Below, one piece after another: positions 1 through 6,563 of a stretch of 7,787 bases of DNA. Origin of the DNA: Planctomycetota bacterium (lineage in GTDB: Bacteria; Planctomycetota; UBA1135; GCA-002686595); contig JAJDES010000007.1 of the NCBI GenBank assembly GCA_029259675.1, positions 1 to 7,787 of the forward strand, given 5' to 3'. The notes beneath the pieces were generated by a model. The model saw only the letters and a program-made list of their open reading frames with translations. It did no database searches and was not told the DNA's origin. A program made the position numbers and the translations under genes. Position 1 is the stretch's first letter, and each line of letters starts with the position of its first letter.

Positions 1-355
1 TGGTTTCGGAACCGTCCACAACCCACATGCCGATCATGACGCCGACCGACGTCCCTAAAGCACCGATGAAGAAGAGAACCAACATCGAGCGCCCCGCTCG
101 CGCTACATCGCGCAGGTTTACGCCCAAGAGCAACCAGAAGATTCCGATGTAGGCCACATGGCTGAAAGTGCCTCTATAAACCGGAATCTGGTCCGAGTAG
201 GGCGGGATCACGCCCGTGTTGGCCAGCACGGCGACAACAACGATGACAAGCAGCGCCGTGCCCACATGGCGCAAAAAAGTCGTGCGCACCAACCACTCGG
301 AAACAGCGATGGCCAGTGACAATACGGCCAAGATGTAGATTGAATCCTGTGTCAC
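1..355 (-). CDS. DUF819 family membrane protein, N-terminal part (cut by window edge)
   Basis: The first 118 residues are visible, starting at a GTG at 355. Family proteins are about 380-400 residues, so roughly two thirds lies beyond the left edge. Hydrophobic segments lie near residues 5-22, 30-50, 64-80 and 90-113, which is an integral inner-membrane protein. The stretch around residues 70-110 (a Leu/Ile-rich helix, then LGVNLRDVARAGRSM, then a Gly-rich helix with IGALGTSVG) resembles the DUF819 (YjcL-like) pattern of a conserved polar LxxxLR/K link followed by a GTxGxxxG helix. The transported substrate of this family is not known to me. The GTG is chosen because the next upstream in-frame codons reach a stop (TGA) with no other start between. 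The ribosome site before it is weak. About 1.1 kb separates it from the glycosylation operon, so it is probably unrelated to it. Confidence 0.72.
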   Translation of the reverse strand, partial: MTQDSIYILAVLSLAIAVSEWLVRTTFLRHVGTALLVIVVVAVLANTGVIPPYSDQIPVYRGTFSHVAYIGIFWLLLGVNLRDVARAGRSMLVLFFIGALGTSVGVMIGMWVVDGSET

Positions 356-574
356 GAGATGCGGTTGTTGCGACTTAAGGGAGCTTGACTGAGAATGCGA
401 CTTGGGTAGTCAATCAGGAGGATGTCGGGGCTAGATCAAGTTTGCACGTGCTCTTCGGCCACTCTGCAGCGTGCACATTCGCAAGCGCGGCCCTGTGCAA
501 GACCGGACAACGAAGGGGCAAGCTCTGTTGATCCTACCCATATTCAACATTGGACTTGAGCCGCTCACGCCCGC

Positions 575-638
575 CGCCTGGGATAGAAGCCGCCTGGGAT
601 AGAAGCTGCCTGGGATGGAGACTGTATTGGATGGAGAA
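575..638. repeat. Tandem repeat, four 16-bp units
   Basis: Two identical copies of CGCCTGGGATAGAAGC (575-590 and 591-606) are followed by a diverged third copy, TGCCTGGGATGGAGAC (607-622), and a weaker fourth, TGTATTGGATGGAGAA (623-638). The period is 16, not a multiple of three, so the array would shift frame along a protein and is not a peptide repeat. The rise in divergence along the array suggests old units at the right end and a recent duplication at the left. No function can be read from it. Confidence 0.85.
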
Positions 639-1171
639 CGAATCCTGTGCCAAGCACCAAAGCGTTCGCACAGCAACGGATCGAGCAAATCACTCAGCTT
701 GCACCTACTGTGAATTCAAGTGCGGCCATCCTATCGGAACAGCACGTCATTGGGAGCGACGCTCTGGAGTAGCCGACTCGCTGCGTCGCTTCCATTCACG
801 CCCATGAGAATGAAACAGGCCGGTCGGGGCCGACAATCCAAGAATCTGATTCGCCTGGACAGCCAACTCTGGATGGCCACTTTGCGCAGCCGGCCGCCGG
901 TTCGCGATTCGGATTCAAGGGGATACCGGCGCGGGCGAGCGCGCTCAACATCGGAAGTGGCATCGGGAATTGCTTGGGATTGCGTCCACGCTGCCTCCCG
1001 ACTCGGCGCAGGGCTTTCGTTCGCAGTAGCTTCCGACGCTCCCATCCGGCTTCGGTGTCTGCCGCCAGGGCCTTGGCCGGCGTGCGCACCACGATCCAAA
1101 CTGAGAATCGAGCACAGCCCCGGTGTCGCTCCCATTGCCACGCGCCGAAGCTTGGGGCCGCGCACACGGAA

Positions 1172-1236
1172 CAAACATCCCTGTTTGCGTCAATTCGATA
1201 CGAATTGGTGTCGCGGCGGCCGGATGCAGAATCCGG
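1172..1236 (+). other. Cluster of three adjacent perfect hairpins
   Basis: Three inverted repeats follow each other with little space between. CAAACA (1172-1177) and TGTTTG (1182-1187) flank a 4-base loop. CAATTCG (1191-1197) and CGAATTG (1201-1207) flank ATA, and the stem extends outward through G-U and C-G pairs to 1187/1211 if read as RNA. CCGGAT (1220-1225) and ATCCGG (1231-1236) flank a 5-base loop. They lie about 175 bases upstream of a terminator on the same strand, so they may be part of a structured transcript. The central palindrome could instead be a protein-binding site. Confidence 0.4.
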
Positions 1237-1410
1237 GGGTAGCTTTCATTTGTCGAGACGCAACGGGGCCCCTAAGCAATTTGAACAACTGCCCCAGTGC
1301 CCCACCGAGGAGAGATCGTTCGAGCGCGATACGCACGGATCGCAAAGCCCGACCCGAGCTCTAGATTCAGCAAACAAGTCCAACAAAACAATCCGTAGGC
1401 AGTCCCGAAG

Positions 1411-1449
1411 GCGGGTCAGGTTTCCCCCCACCTGGCCCGCTTTCTTTTT
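1411..1449 (+). terminator. Rho-independent terminator, rightward
   Basis: A 10-bp GC-rich stem, GCGGGTCAGG (1411-1420) with CCTGGCCCGC (1431-1440), has a single G-U pair and a 10-base loop and is followed at once by TTTCTTTTT. The T-tract lies only on the plus-strand side, so by the standard criteria it stops transcription moving right. It lies 23 bases past the stop codon of the leftward operon, so it also shields the operon's 3' end. Read leftward, the same hairpin is followed by CTTCGGG and not by a T-run, so it would be a poor terminator for the operon itself, although it could still protect the 3' end of that mRNA. Confidence 0.85.
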
Positions 1450-1463
1450 GCCTGCGCGGCGAG

Positions 1464-1718
1464 CTAAATCAGGCGCGACAGTTCGAACTCCAGCAAGTCG
1501 GCAACGCGCAAATAGTCCCCGCGCTGTTGGGCTTGCAGGATTTCTCGTAGGTGCGGCAGGAAGACGCCGGCATCCAATCCCATGGACGGTGTCTCGAGTG
1601 CCTGTTGCAACCCATCGACGAGGCACACCAAGGCCGCGTTGCCCTGGGCCTGCATGCCGATTCGAAAGGACGAAACGCTGACCAGCAAGTGCCGGCGTAT
1701 TTCCTTGAGACTAGGCAC
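1464..1718 (-). CDS. Small conserved-looking protein (84 aa) coupled to the Maf gene
   Basis: I do not recognise a named family. The 84-residue product is soluble and mostly helical. It has an amphipathic N-terminal half (SLKEIRRHLLVSVSSFRIGM) and a Leu/acid-rich C-terminal half around residues 54-84 containing LPHLREILQAQQRGDYLRVA, ending FELSRLI. This looks like a compact helical-hairpin protein, of the size expected for an adaptor or chaperone. The GTG start at 1718 is chosen because a GGAGG sits nine bases upstream, inside the end of the Maf gene, and because residues upstream of it (TITRRPC) read like out-of-frame Maf sequence. It overlaps the Maf stop by 8 bp, so the two are probably translationally coupled, and it is the last gene of the operon. 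A helper role for Maf or flagellin is inference from position only. Confidence 0.7.
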   Translation of the reverse strand: MPSLKEIRRHLLVSVSSFRIGMQAQGNAALVCLVDGLQQALETPSMGLDAGVFLPHLREILQAQQRGDYLRVADLLEFELSRLI

Positions 1719-3003
1719 CGAGCAAGGCCTCCGCGTAATCGTCCGTTCCTTTGATTTGAGCTCCCTCGCGGCTGCTGTTCGAAAAGCGCACATGCGGGTG
1801 AGCTGCGATGTAGCGCTCGAGATCGCGCAGGTAGCCGGTCAAATTGGGCAAGCTTGGAATGCGCTGGCCGTGCCCGCCCGCGACCCACGTGCCGGTGGTG
1901 GAACTCGTAGGTTGATTGTTGTTGTGGACGCCACCCGCGTGGGAGCGGCCCCTTGGGAAGGAAAAGTCCGCTCCGAACAGCACCACCCTCGCGGCCCCCA
2001 TTTGAACGGCCAAGTCAATGGCGGGGTGAATCACGGAACCCGAGCAATACAGCGCCGCTCGCGGCAGCTCGGAAGCCAATTGGGCGTAGCGTGCATGTGC
2101 CGTATAGAACGCACAGCGTTTGCCCGGCCAGCGTTCGAGCAAGTCCCGATGAACCTGCGGTGAGTAAACCAAAGTTGAGGATTCCAGTTCCGACAGATCG
2201 CCGGATAGGTAATTCAATTGGGCCCGGCGCCTAATTTCGGCCGTCACGACAAGATCGGGAATGGCGCCCGCATCGAGCAACGGCCGCACGCAGGCATCCA
2301 CGGCGATTAGGGGGACATCGCTGGCGCGAAGAAGTTCGAGATGATCGGTAAGCGTCGGTCCCGCACCGGCCACAAAAACGGTCTGACCGGCCCATTGCCC
2401 GAAGAGTTCGGCCACGTCACCGTCACCGTGAAGAAGTCCGCGATTCTCCTGCAAGCGCTGCTCAAACAATTGTTGGCGCTCGTCGATGTTCGCCTGAATG
2501 TAGGGCGTTGCCAGCTCGAGGTTGACGAGATCTCGCAGGCGGCCGCAGCTGTCTTCAGCCAGTCGCAAGCAGGCGGGTTGCGCGCTGAAAGGCGCGGAAT
2601 GGTTGGCGAGGCTGTCGCCCAAAACCAACTCCAAGCGCGAATCACACAGCCAATCGGAATGGTCGTAGGTCTCAAGGCAAAGCCGCGCCAGGGAGCGACT
2701 AAGAATCACAACTTGCAACTGCTGCAAGGTACTGCGCCCAAGAAGCACGCGCACAACTTCCCCATTGCCAAGTCCGTAGACCGTAGCGCGCAAGGCGTCC
2801 GAGGGAACCAAGGCCGCCTGCAGGTTTGCCTCAGCACTGGGGTCGTACCCGCTCGAGAGTTGAATCCCCTCGACTTGCAAAGTTGGCTGGCAGGGAACTC
2901 CCGTCAGCTCAACAACTTGATTCGGGAGCGCAGAGCCTTCGATTTCGGAGAGGATCCTGGGCCAGCGGCGATCGATCCACTCGCGATTGGCAGCGTTCAT
3001 CAT
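1711..3003 (-). CDS. maf: Maf/DUF115 family motility-associated glycosyltransferase
   Basis: This 430-residue protein belongs to the MptE-like DUF115 group. Members that are Maf proteins transfer nonulosonic acids (pseudaminic, legionaminic) onto Ser/Thr of flagellin in the cytoplasm before export. The N-terminal domain carries YGLGNGEVVRVLL (residues 76-88), the usual entry motif of these proteins. The central domain begins VFVAGAGPTL (209-218), the nucleotide-sugar-binding loop (GxGPS/T in the family), followed by IAVDACVRPLLDAGAIPDLV (233-252) and the SGSVIHPAIDLAVQMGA segment (321-337), with FGADFSFP at 343-350. The end, with GAQIKG near 414-419, is also typical. It is shorter than many Maf proteins (often above 600 residues) but shows both ends of the core. 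The usual Asp after PDxVV is replaced (VVTAE). A second ATG lies at 3000; AGGA is 11 bases before the first. The gap to the receiver gene is 45 bp. The exact sugar is not readable. Confidence 0.85.
   Translation of the reverse strand: MMNAANREWIDRRWPRILSEIEGSALPNQVVELTGVPCQPTLQVEGIQLSSGYDPSAEANLQAALVPSDALRATVYGLGNGEVVRVLLGRSTLQQLQVVILSRSLARLCLETYDHSDWLCDSRLELVLGDSLANHSAPFSAQPACLRLAEDSCGRLRDLVNLELATPYIQANIDERQQLFEQRLQENRGLLHGDGDVAELFGQWAGQTVFVAGAGPTLTDHLELLRASDVPLIAVDACVRPLLDAGAIPDLVVTAEIRRRAQLNYLSGDLSELESSTLVYSPQVHRDLLERWPGKRCAFYTAHARYAQLASELPRAALYCSGSVIHPAIDLAVQMGAARVVLFGADFSFPRGRSHAGGVHNNNQPTSSTTGTWVAGGHGQRIPSLPNLTGYLRDLERYIAAHPHVRFSNSSREGAQIKGTDDYAEALLGA
1728..1732 (-). promoter_or_regulatory. 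Ribosome binding site inside the 3' end of the Maf gene
   Basis: GGAGG on the minus strand lies nine bases before the GTG at 1718. It decides the start of the 84-residue gene and shows that this gene is translated from within the last codons of the Maf gene. Confidence 0.7.
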
Positions 3004-3048
3004 GCTCGCGTCATTCCTAACTTCGATTGTGCAAACAAATCGCTTGGG

Positions 3049-3417
3049 CTAAGCGGCGACCAGTTCGCGCACGCTCTGCATGAACTCAGTCCAATCAAAA
3101 GGCTTGGCGAAAGTTCGCGCAGCACCCAGGGCTTTGGCCGCGCCAAGATTGCTTTCAATGCCGTAGCGTCCACCACCGGAGATCGAAATGACCTTCATGT
3201 CGGGGTAATCGCGGCGCAATTCCATGATCACTTGGATGCCTTCTTTGTGCGGCATGAAGATATCCGTGATGACCAAATCCGGCGGGTTATCGCGGATCGA
3301 GCGCATGCCCTCGTCGCCGTCATCGGCAGTCTCCACCGCATAGCCCTCGCGATCGAGCCAGCGGCACAATATCGACTGCATTTGCTTGTCATCCTCGATG
3401 ACTAGAATTCGGGTCAT
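3049..3417 (-). CDS. Stand-alone response-regulator receiver protein (CheY-like)
   Basis: The 122-residue product is one receiver domain and nothing else. It has the acidic pocket ED-D (E8, D9, D10), the phosphoacceptor D52 in DLVITDIFMP, the switch Ser S80 (ISISGGG) and the invariant K105 before P106. All key residues are present, so it should accept phosphate from a histidine kinase. With no output domain it must act by binding a partner, as CheY does at the motor or as shuttle receivers do in relays. The ATG at 3417 is chosen because receivers start MxRILVIEDD. An ATG at 3456 would add 13 residues, but an AGGGA abuts it too closely to be a good ribosome site; an AGGAAG lies 11 bases before 3417. 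It sits between NeuB and Maf in the operon, which is an unusual place. No kinase is in the window. Confidence 0.9.
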   Translation of the reverse strand: MTRILVIEDDKQMQSILCRWLDREGYAVETADDGDEGMRSIRDNPPDLVITDIFMPHKEGIQVIMELRRDYPDMKVISISGGGRYGIESNLGAAKALGAARTFAKPFDWTEFMQSVRELVAA

Positions 3418-3540
3418 GGCTGCTAAGACTTCCTGGGACTCAAAGTGAGCTTCCATTCCCTATCGGGCCGGTCTGAACGAGACCTGAGTGATGAAATGGG
3501 AATCCAATGCAAGCTGGTAGCGCGTCCCAAGTTGCGACAT

Positions 3541-3569
3541 CGCTTTGGGAGCGGGCCCCGCTCCAAGCG
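3541..3569. other. Strong hairpin in the 228-bp gap between neuB-like and receiver genes
   Basis: GGAGCGGG (3548-3555) and CCCGCTCC (3557-3564) form a perfect palindrome around one base. CGCTT (3541-3545) pairs with AAGCG (3565-3569) across a 2-base bulge, giving about 12 pairs in RNA. No T-run follows on either strand, so it is not a standard terminator. Between two genes of one operon it could mark a processing, stability or attenuation point, or a protein-binding site. The gap (3418-3645) otherwise holds only a weak 55-codon frame (3460-3627, minus) with no good ribosome site. Confidence 0.55.
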
Positions 3570-3645
3570 CCCTTCGCTCGCATTTGGGCACATGCCGCAG
3601 AAGCGGCCCTGAGCCTCGCCGCCCCATGGACCAACCGCGCTCGGG

Positions 3646-4626
3646 CTAGGGCTGATACTCGCTCAGCCCCGCGCGAACCCGCCGGAATGGTCGCAGGCCG
3701 TCGTGCGGGTCGCTGCGCCACTCGCGTTCGTGGGATTCGTCAGGATGGGGAGCCACCCTCCCATTTCCGTCGAGTGGATCCGATGATTGCGATTGAGTCT
3801 CCAAAGCCCCCGCTCGCTCGCCGCCGACGCCCTGCCCAAAAGCGGATACCGAATGCTCCGCTTCCGGTGCTACTTGGGAAAACTCACGGATCAAAGGTTC
3901 AATCTCTCCCGGCAACCAGCAGTGGCCGCTCGGGTATTCCGCTCCTTTGCCATCCAGGTCCAAATGAAACTCAACCCATTCGGCTTTGTGGGCGGCAATG
4001 GCCCGGCGAACGACGCGTTCGTCGCGACTGTGATCCGACCAACCGACGGCCACCCCGAAGGCGGACCGCAAACTTTGCATAGCCGATAAATTCGCGGCAG
4101 CCGGCGGCATTGGATATAGGGAAACGCAGTGCAGGAGTGCCAGAGACTCGCAGCCGTTTGAACCCAAAACATCAACGGCGCAGCGAACTTCATCCATTTC
4201 CGCCATCCCCGTTGAGAGCACGACCGGCTTGGCCGTCCGTGCCACTTCGCGCAGAACTTCCGTCCAAGGCAATTGGTAGGAAGCCAATTTGATGAAATCC
4301 ACGTGGGGCTCGATTTCAGCGATGGCTCCCAAGCTGAAGGGAGTGCTGGAAAAGGCGATGCCGCGCTCCCGTGCGCGCCGCGCGAGCTCCTGATTGAAAT
4401 GCAACGGCAACTCCCAAGCTTCGCGTTTCAGCAACTCGGGATCGTGCCGCAAAGCCTCGGGCGCGAAGAGTTCTCGAATTTTGAATTGCTGAAACTTGAC
4501 GGCAGCCGTTCCCATGCGCGCTGCGCAGTCGACAAAGGCGAGTGCACGATCCAAATCACAATGGTGATTGCTCGACACTTCGGCACAGAAACCGGTCCCA
4601 CCTGGGATCAAGCGAAAGGGTCTCAA
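3646..4626 (-). CDS. neuB: NeuB-family nonulosonic acid synthase, short form
   Basis: NeuB enzymes condense phosphoenolpyruvate with a hexosamine to form a nine-carbon sialic-type acid. The 326-residue protein shows the barrel motifs in order: FCAEVSSNHHCDLDRA (13-28), AAVKFQQFK (41-49), FSSTPFSLGAI (92-102), DFIKLASYQLP (110-120), VVLSTGMAEMDEV (135-147), LLHCVSLYP (164-172), GWSDHS (195-200), EFHLDLDGKGAEY (219-231) and GHCWLPGEI (234-242). H221 and H235 are the likely metal ligands. It ends with REWRSDPHDGLRP (301-313), which I recall from short NeuB-like proteins. The C-terminal antifreeze-like SAF domain of full NeuB is absent. The segment 264-300 is low-complexity and may be an insertion. 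The TTG at 4626 overlaps the GH57 stop as TTGA and has AAGGA six bases upstream; a TTG at 4656 is the alternative. Sialic, legionaminic and pseudaminic products cannot be told apart here. Confidence 0.85.
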   Translation of the reverse strand: MRPFRLIPGGTGFCAEVSSNHHCDLDRALAFVDCAARMGTAAVKFQQFKIRELFAPEALRHDPELLKREAWELPLHFNQELARRARERGIAFSSTPFSLGAIAEIEPHVDFIKLASYQLPWTEVLREVARTAKPVVLSTGMAEMDEVRCAVDVLGSNGCESLALLHCVSLYPMPPAAANLSAMQSLRSAFGVAVGWSDHSRDERVVRRAIAAHKAEWVEFHLDLDGKGAEYPSGHCWLPGEIEPLIREFSQVAPEAEHSVSAFGQGVGGERAGALETQSQSSDPLDGNGRVAPHPDESHEREWRSDPHDGLRPFRRVRAGLSEYQP

Positions 4627-6563
4627 AGCCCTTCCTTCACCGTTAGGCCCAAGCAAAAATCATGCAAGCGCGCTCCTTCGACGGACGTATCGTCCACCTC
4701 CGCCAAGGAAAAAGCCAAGCGGCAAAAACGAATGCCGTCCACAAAACGATGCGTGAGCAGCGGCAACGCACCCGCTTGATCCCTTGACCAACTCATGTGC
4801 AATCGGCGCGCGTTGTTGCCCAATTCGATCCAGGCTTCGCTGGCGCCAAACGCTGCGTTGGCCGTGATCAATGGAGAAACGCTTGCCGCGTGATTGCAAC
4901 CCTCAACCAAGTCAAAGCGCTCCGGTTCGCCGCCGTGGTTGCAACGCAAAAACAGGGGGCTGCCCTCCCAAGCACCTGGAACCAGCGTAATCATGCCTGC
5001 GCGCAAGCTTCCCATGGGCCGCTCGCCCCAAGCCGAAAACCCAAATTCAAATTCCATGCGCTGCGCGTAAATGCGCACTCGCTTGGGCAGGGGGCCGAGA
5101 CCTGTGGGCACTTCACAAGAGAGCTCCACACAGTCGGGATGACGCAGGACGCTAACGCTGGCGCGCCCCAAATCGGCGACACGCATTCGTCCCGGTACTT
5201 CCAACACAGCGTGGCCACTGTAGAAATCTGCCGCCCAATCAATGGAGTCGAAGGCACCGTGACGCAGTGTCCCGAATAGCGATCCGCAACCGGAATCCAA
5301 GGCTTCGAAGGATTCGCAAGCCAAACCGCGGCGCGTGTCGAATACGGCGACGATGCCCTGCGTGCGAACACGCAACCAGCGCTCTCCATGCTCCACGGCG
5401 GCCTCAAACGGCGGCGAAGGAATCGAATCTGTACGGATCGTTCCCTTGCCCGTTGAGATTGTCGATGGAGCGGGATCGTATCCAAGGCGGTCCCTGGCCT
5501 CCCAGCGCGCGGCCGTCAAATGCGTGCGCAAGTCGCTTGACCAAGCGCGACACAACTCGCGCCAATCCTCATCCGAGCCACCGTTCTTTGCCAGATCCTG
5601 TTCGCGCGCGAAGCAAATCCGGTTGAGGCCGACATCGTCGCGACCCGTGAGGGCCCAGCGCGTCACGTTGTATTTCGGTTGCTTCTTAACCGGAATCGGA
5701 TCCTGCGCTGAGCACAACTGCACATTCTCATGCGCGGTGAAAGACTCGCTGCGAACGACCTCGGCCGGAGTCGTGAAGGCCAATTCGTTTTGACGCAGTG
5801 CATCGAGCAAAGCCCCCATCCGCTCCCATTCACTGACCGCATCCAAATCCGGCTCCGTGGCATAGCGACCTGGTCGAAAGTCAAACACCTCGGCGTCACT
5901 GGAATAGAGGAACAGATGCCGATTCGGCCCTGTGTCCCGCGCCAACACCCACTCCACATAGGAGTCCAAATCCAATTCGCCGCTCACTGCGCGCTGGAAC
6001 TTTTGAAAAGCAATCGCGTCCGCCCACAGCAATTGAATTTGGTTTCCGGCCGGCGAAGTCGTCCAAACAGGGCGGTAGCGCAACTCATCGGACCACTCGG
6101 GGTGCGCTCGTCGCGGGTTGTTCCACTCCATGAGTAGGAGTCGATAGCCCGCATCGAGGTAGCCGTCGACGATGCCCTGGGACCAGGCCATCTCGTTGAC
6201 AAGGGCCGTCGTCGGTGCAAAACCCAACAACTGCTTGTAACCCCCTTGGCCCAACCTTTGATTGGCGCTGTGGACGCTGGAGGGCACCAACGGCCCGATT
6301 AGCTGTGTATCACCCGAGCCGATGAATTCAACCTGTCCGCTGTCGATCAACTCGCACAAGCGCGCAGTCCAACCGGCGTCGATGGCATCGATGAACTCAA
6401 GTGTGGAAGCGCTGGCCTCCACCGACAACTTCAGCCAGGGACGCCCCTCCAACAGTCGCAGCATCGGCCAGTAGCACCGCACCAGCAACTCAGGGCGTGC
6501 GTCAACTTCGATCGACGAGTAGCTGAGGTTGAGATGAAAAAGTAGCGATACGCAAAGGCTCAT
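4623..6563 (-). CDS. Glycoside hydrolase family 57 protein
   Basis: This 646-residue protein begins VSLLFHLNLSYSSI, the GH57 N-terminal strand with the conserved His-x-Asn (H10, N12). It continues with VEFIGSGDTQ (78-87), VNEMAWSQGIVDGYLDAGY (122-140), where E124 is the probable nucleophile, and FLYSSDAEVFDFRPGRY (218-234), where D223 is the probable acid/base. A helical part follows (to about 355), then a beta-rich C-terminal domain (about 385-640), the usual GH57 plan. Family members are retaining enzymes acting mostly on alpha-glucans (amylases, branching enzymes, alpha-galactosidases); the substrate here is unknown. The ATG at 6563 is chosen because it overlaps the SDR stop as ATGA and opens directly on the family motif; the frame extends upstream to 6992, but that part is Arg/Ser-rich antisense-like sequence inside the SDR gene. 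Its tight coupling to the SDR and NeuB suggests a sugar-handling step in glycan assembly, which is inference. Confidence 0.85.
   Translation of the reverse strand: MSLCVSLLFHLNLSYSSIEVDARPELLVRCYWPMLRLLEGRPWLKLSVEASASTLEFIDAIDAGWTARLCELIDSGQVEFIGSGDTQLIGPLVPSSVHSANQRLGQGGYKQLLGFAPTTALVNEMAWSQGIVDGYLDAGYRLLLMEWNNPRRAHPEWSDELRYRPVWTTSPAGNQIQLLWADAIAFQKFQRAVSGELDLDSYVEWVLARDTGPNRHLFLYSSDAEVFDFRPGRYATEPDLDAVSEWERMGALLDALRQNELAFTTPAEVVRSESFTAHENVQLCSAQDPIPVKKQPKYNVTRWALTGRDDVGLNRICFAREQDLAKNGGSDEDWRELCRAWSSDLRTHLTAARWEARDRLGYDPAPSTISTGKGTIRTDSIPSPPFEAAVEHGERWLRVRTQGIVAVFDTRRGLACESFEALDSGCGSLFGTLRHGAFDSIDWAADFYSGHAVLEVPGRMRVADLGRASVSVLRHPDCVELSCEVPTGLGPLPKRVRIYAQRMEFEFGFSAWGERPMGSLRAGMITLVPGAWEGSPLFLRCNHGGEPERFDLVEGCNHAASVSPLITANAAFGASEAWIELGNNARRLHMSWSRDQAGALPLLTHRFVDGIRFCRLAFSLAEVDDTSVEGARLHDFCLGLTVKEGL

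Larger units (their letters stand above)
356..1463. other. 1.1-kb stretch without a convincing gene
   Basis: Several open frames cross this stretch on both strands, but their translations are rich in Arg, Pro and Ser, show no recognisable domain, and overlap each other heavily, so I do not call them genes. What can be seen is a four-copy 16-bp tandem repeat (575-638), three consecutive perfect hairpins (1172-1236) and a rightward intrinsic terminator (1411-1449). Near 385-413 there is an inverted pair TTGACT/AGTCAA spaced by 17 bases, with no good -10 box on either strand. No tRNA T-arm, and none of the RNase P, tmRNA or SRP RNA core motifs I looked for, was found. The terminator suggests that something is transcribed rightward here, perhaps a non-coding RNA or a decayed gene. 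Confidence 0.6.

Noticed and set aside
385..413. TTGACT on both strands as -35 boxes
   Set aside because: Neither has a reasonable -10 at 16-18 bases; they are more likely a small inverted repeat or chance.
956..976. TGGCATCGGGAATTGC as a second sigma-54 promoter
   Set aside because: The GG and GC are eleven bases apart, not ten, and this spacing is strict for sigma-54.
731..1174. Leftward open frame of 147 codons in the same stretch
   Set aside because: No recognisable motif and biased, low-information composition; typical of a chance frame in GC-rich DNA.
720..1364. Long rightward open frame of 214 codons starting at a GTG
   Set aside because: Translation is Arg/Ser/Pro-rich with no domain, several competing frames are equally open, and there is no good ribosome site.
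2341..3405. Rightward open frame of 354 codons
   Set aside because: It lies opposite the Maf and receiver genes, which show clear family motifs; it is an antisense shadow.
3460..3627. 55-codon leftward frame between the NeuB-like and receiver genes
   Set aside because: No ribosome site, Arg/Gly-rich start, and it runs through a strong hairpin.
4080..4092. AGCCGATAA as a flagellar sigma-28 -10 box
   Set aside because: No matching -35 at the right distance, and it lies inside the NeuB coding sequence on the opposite strand.
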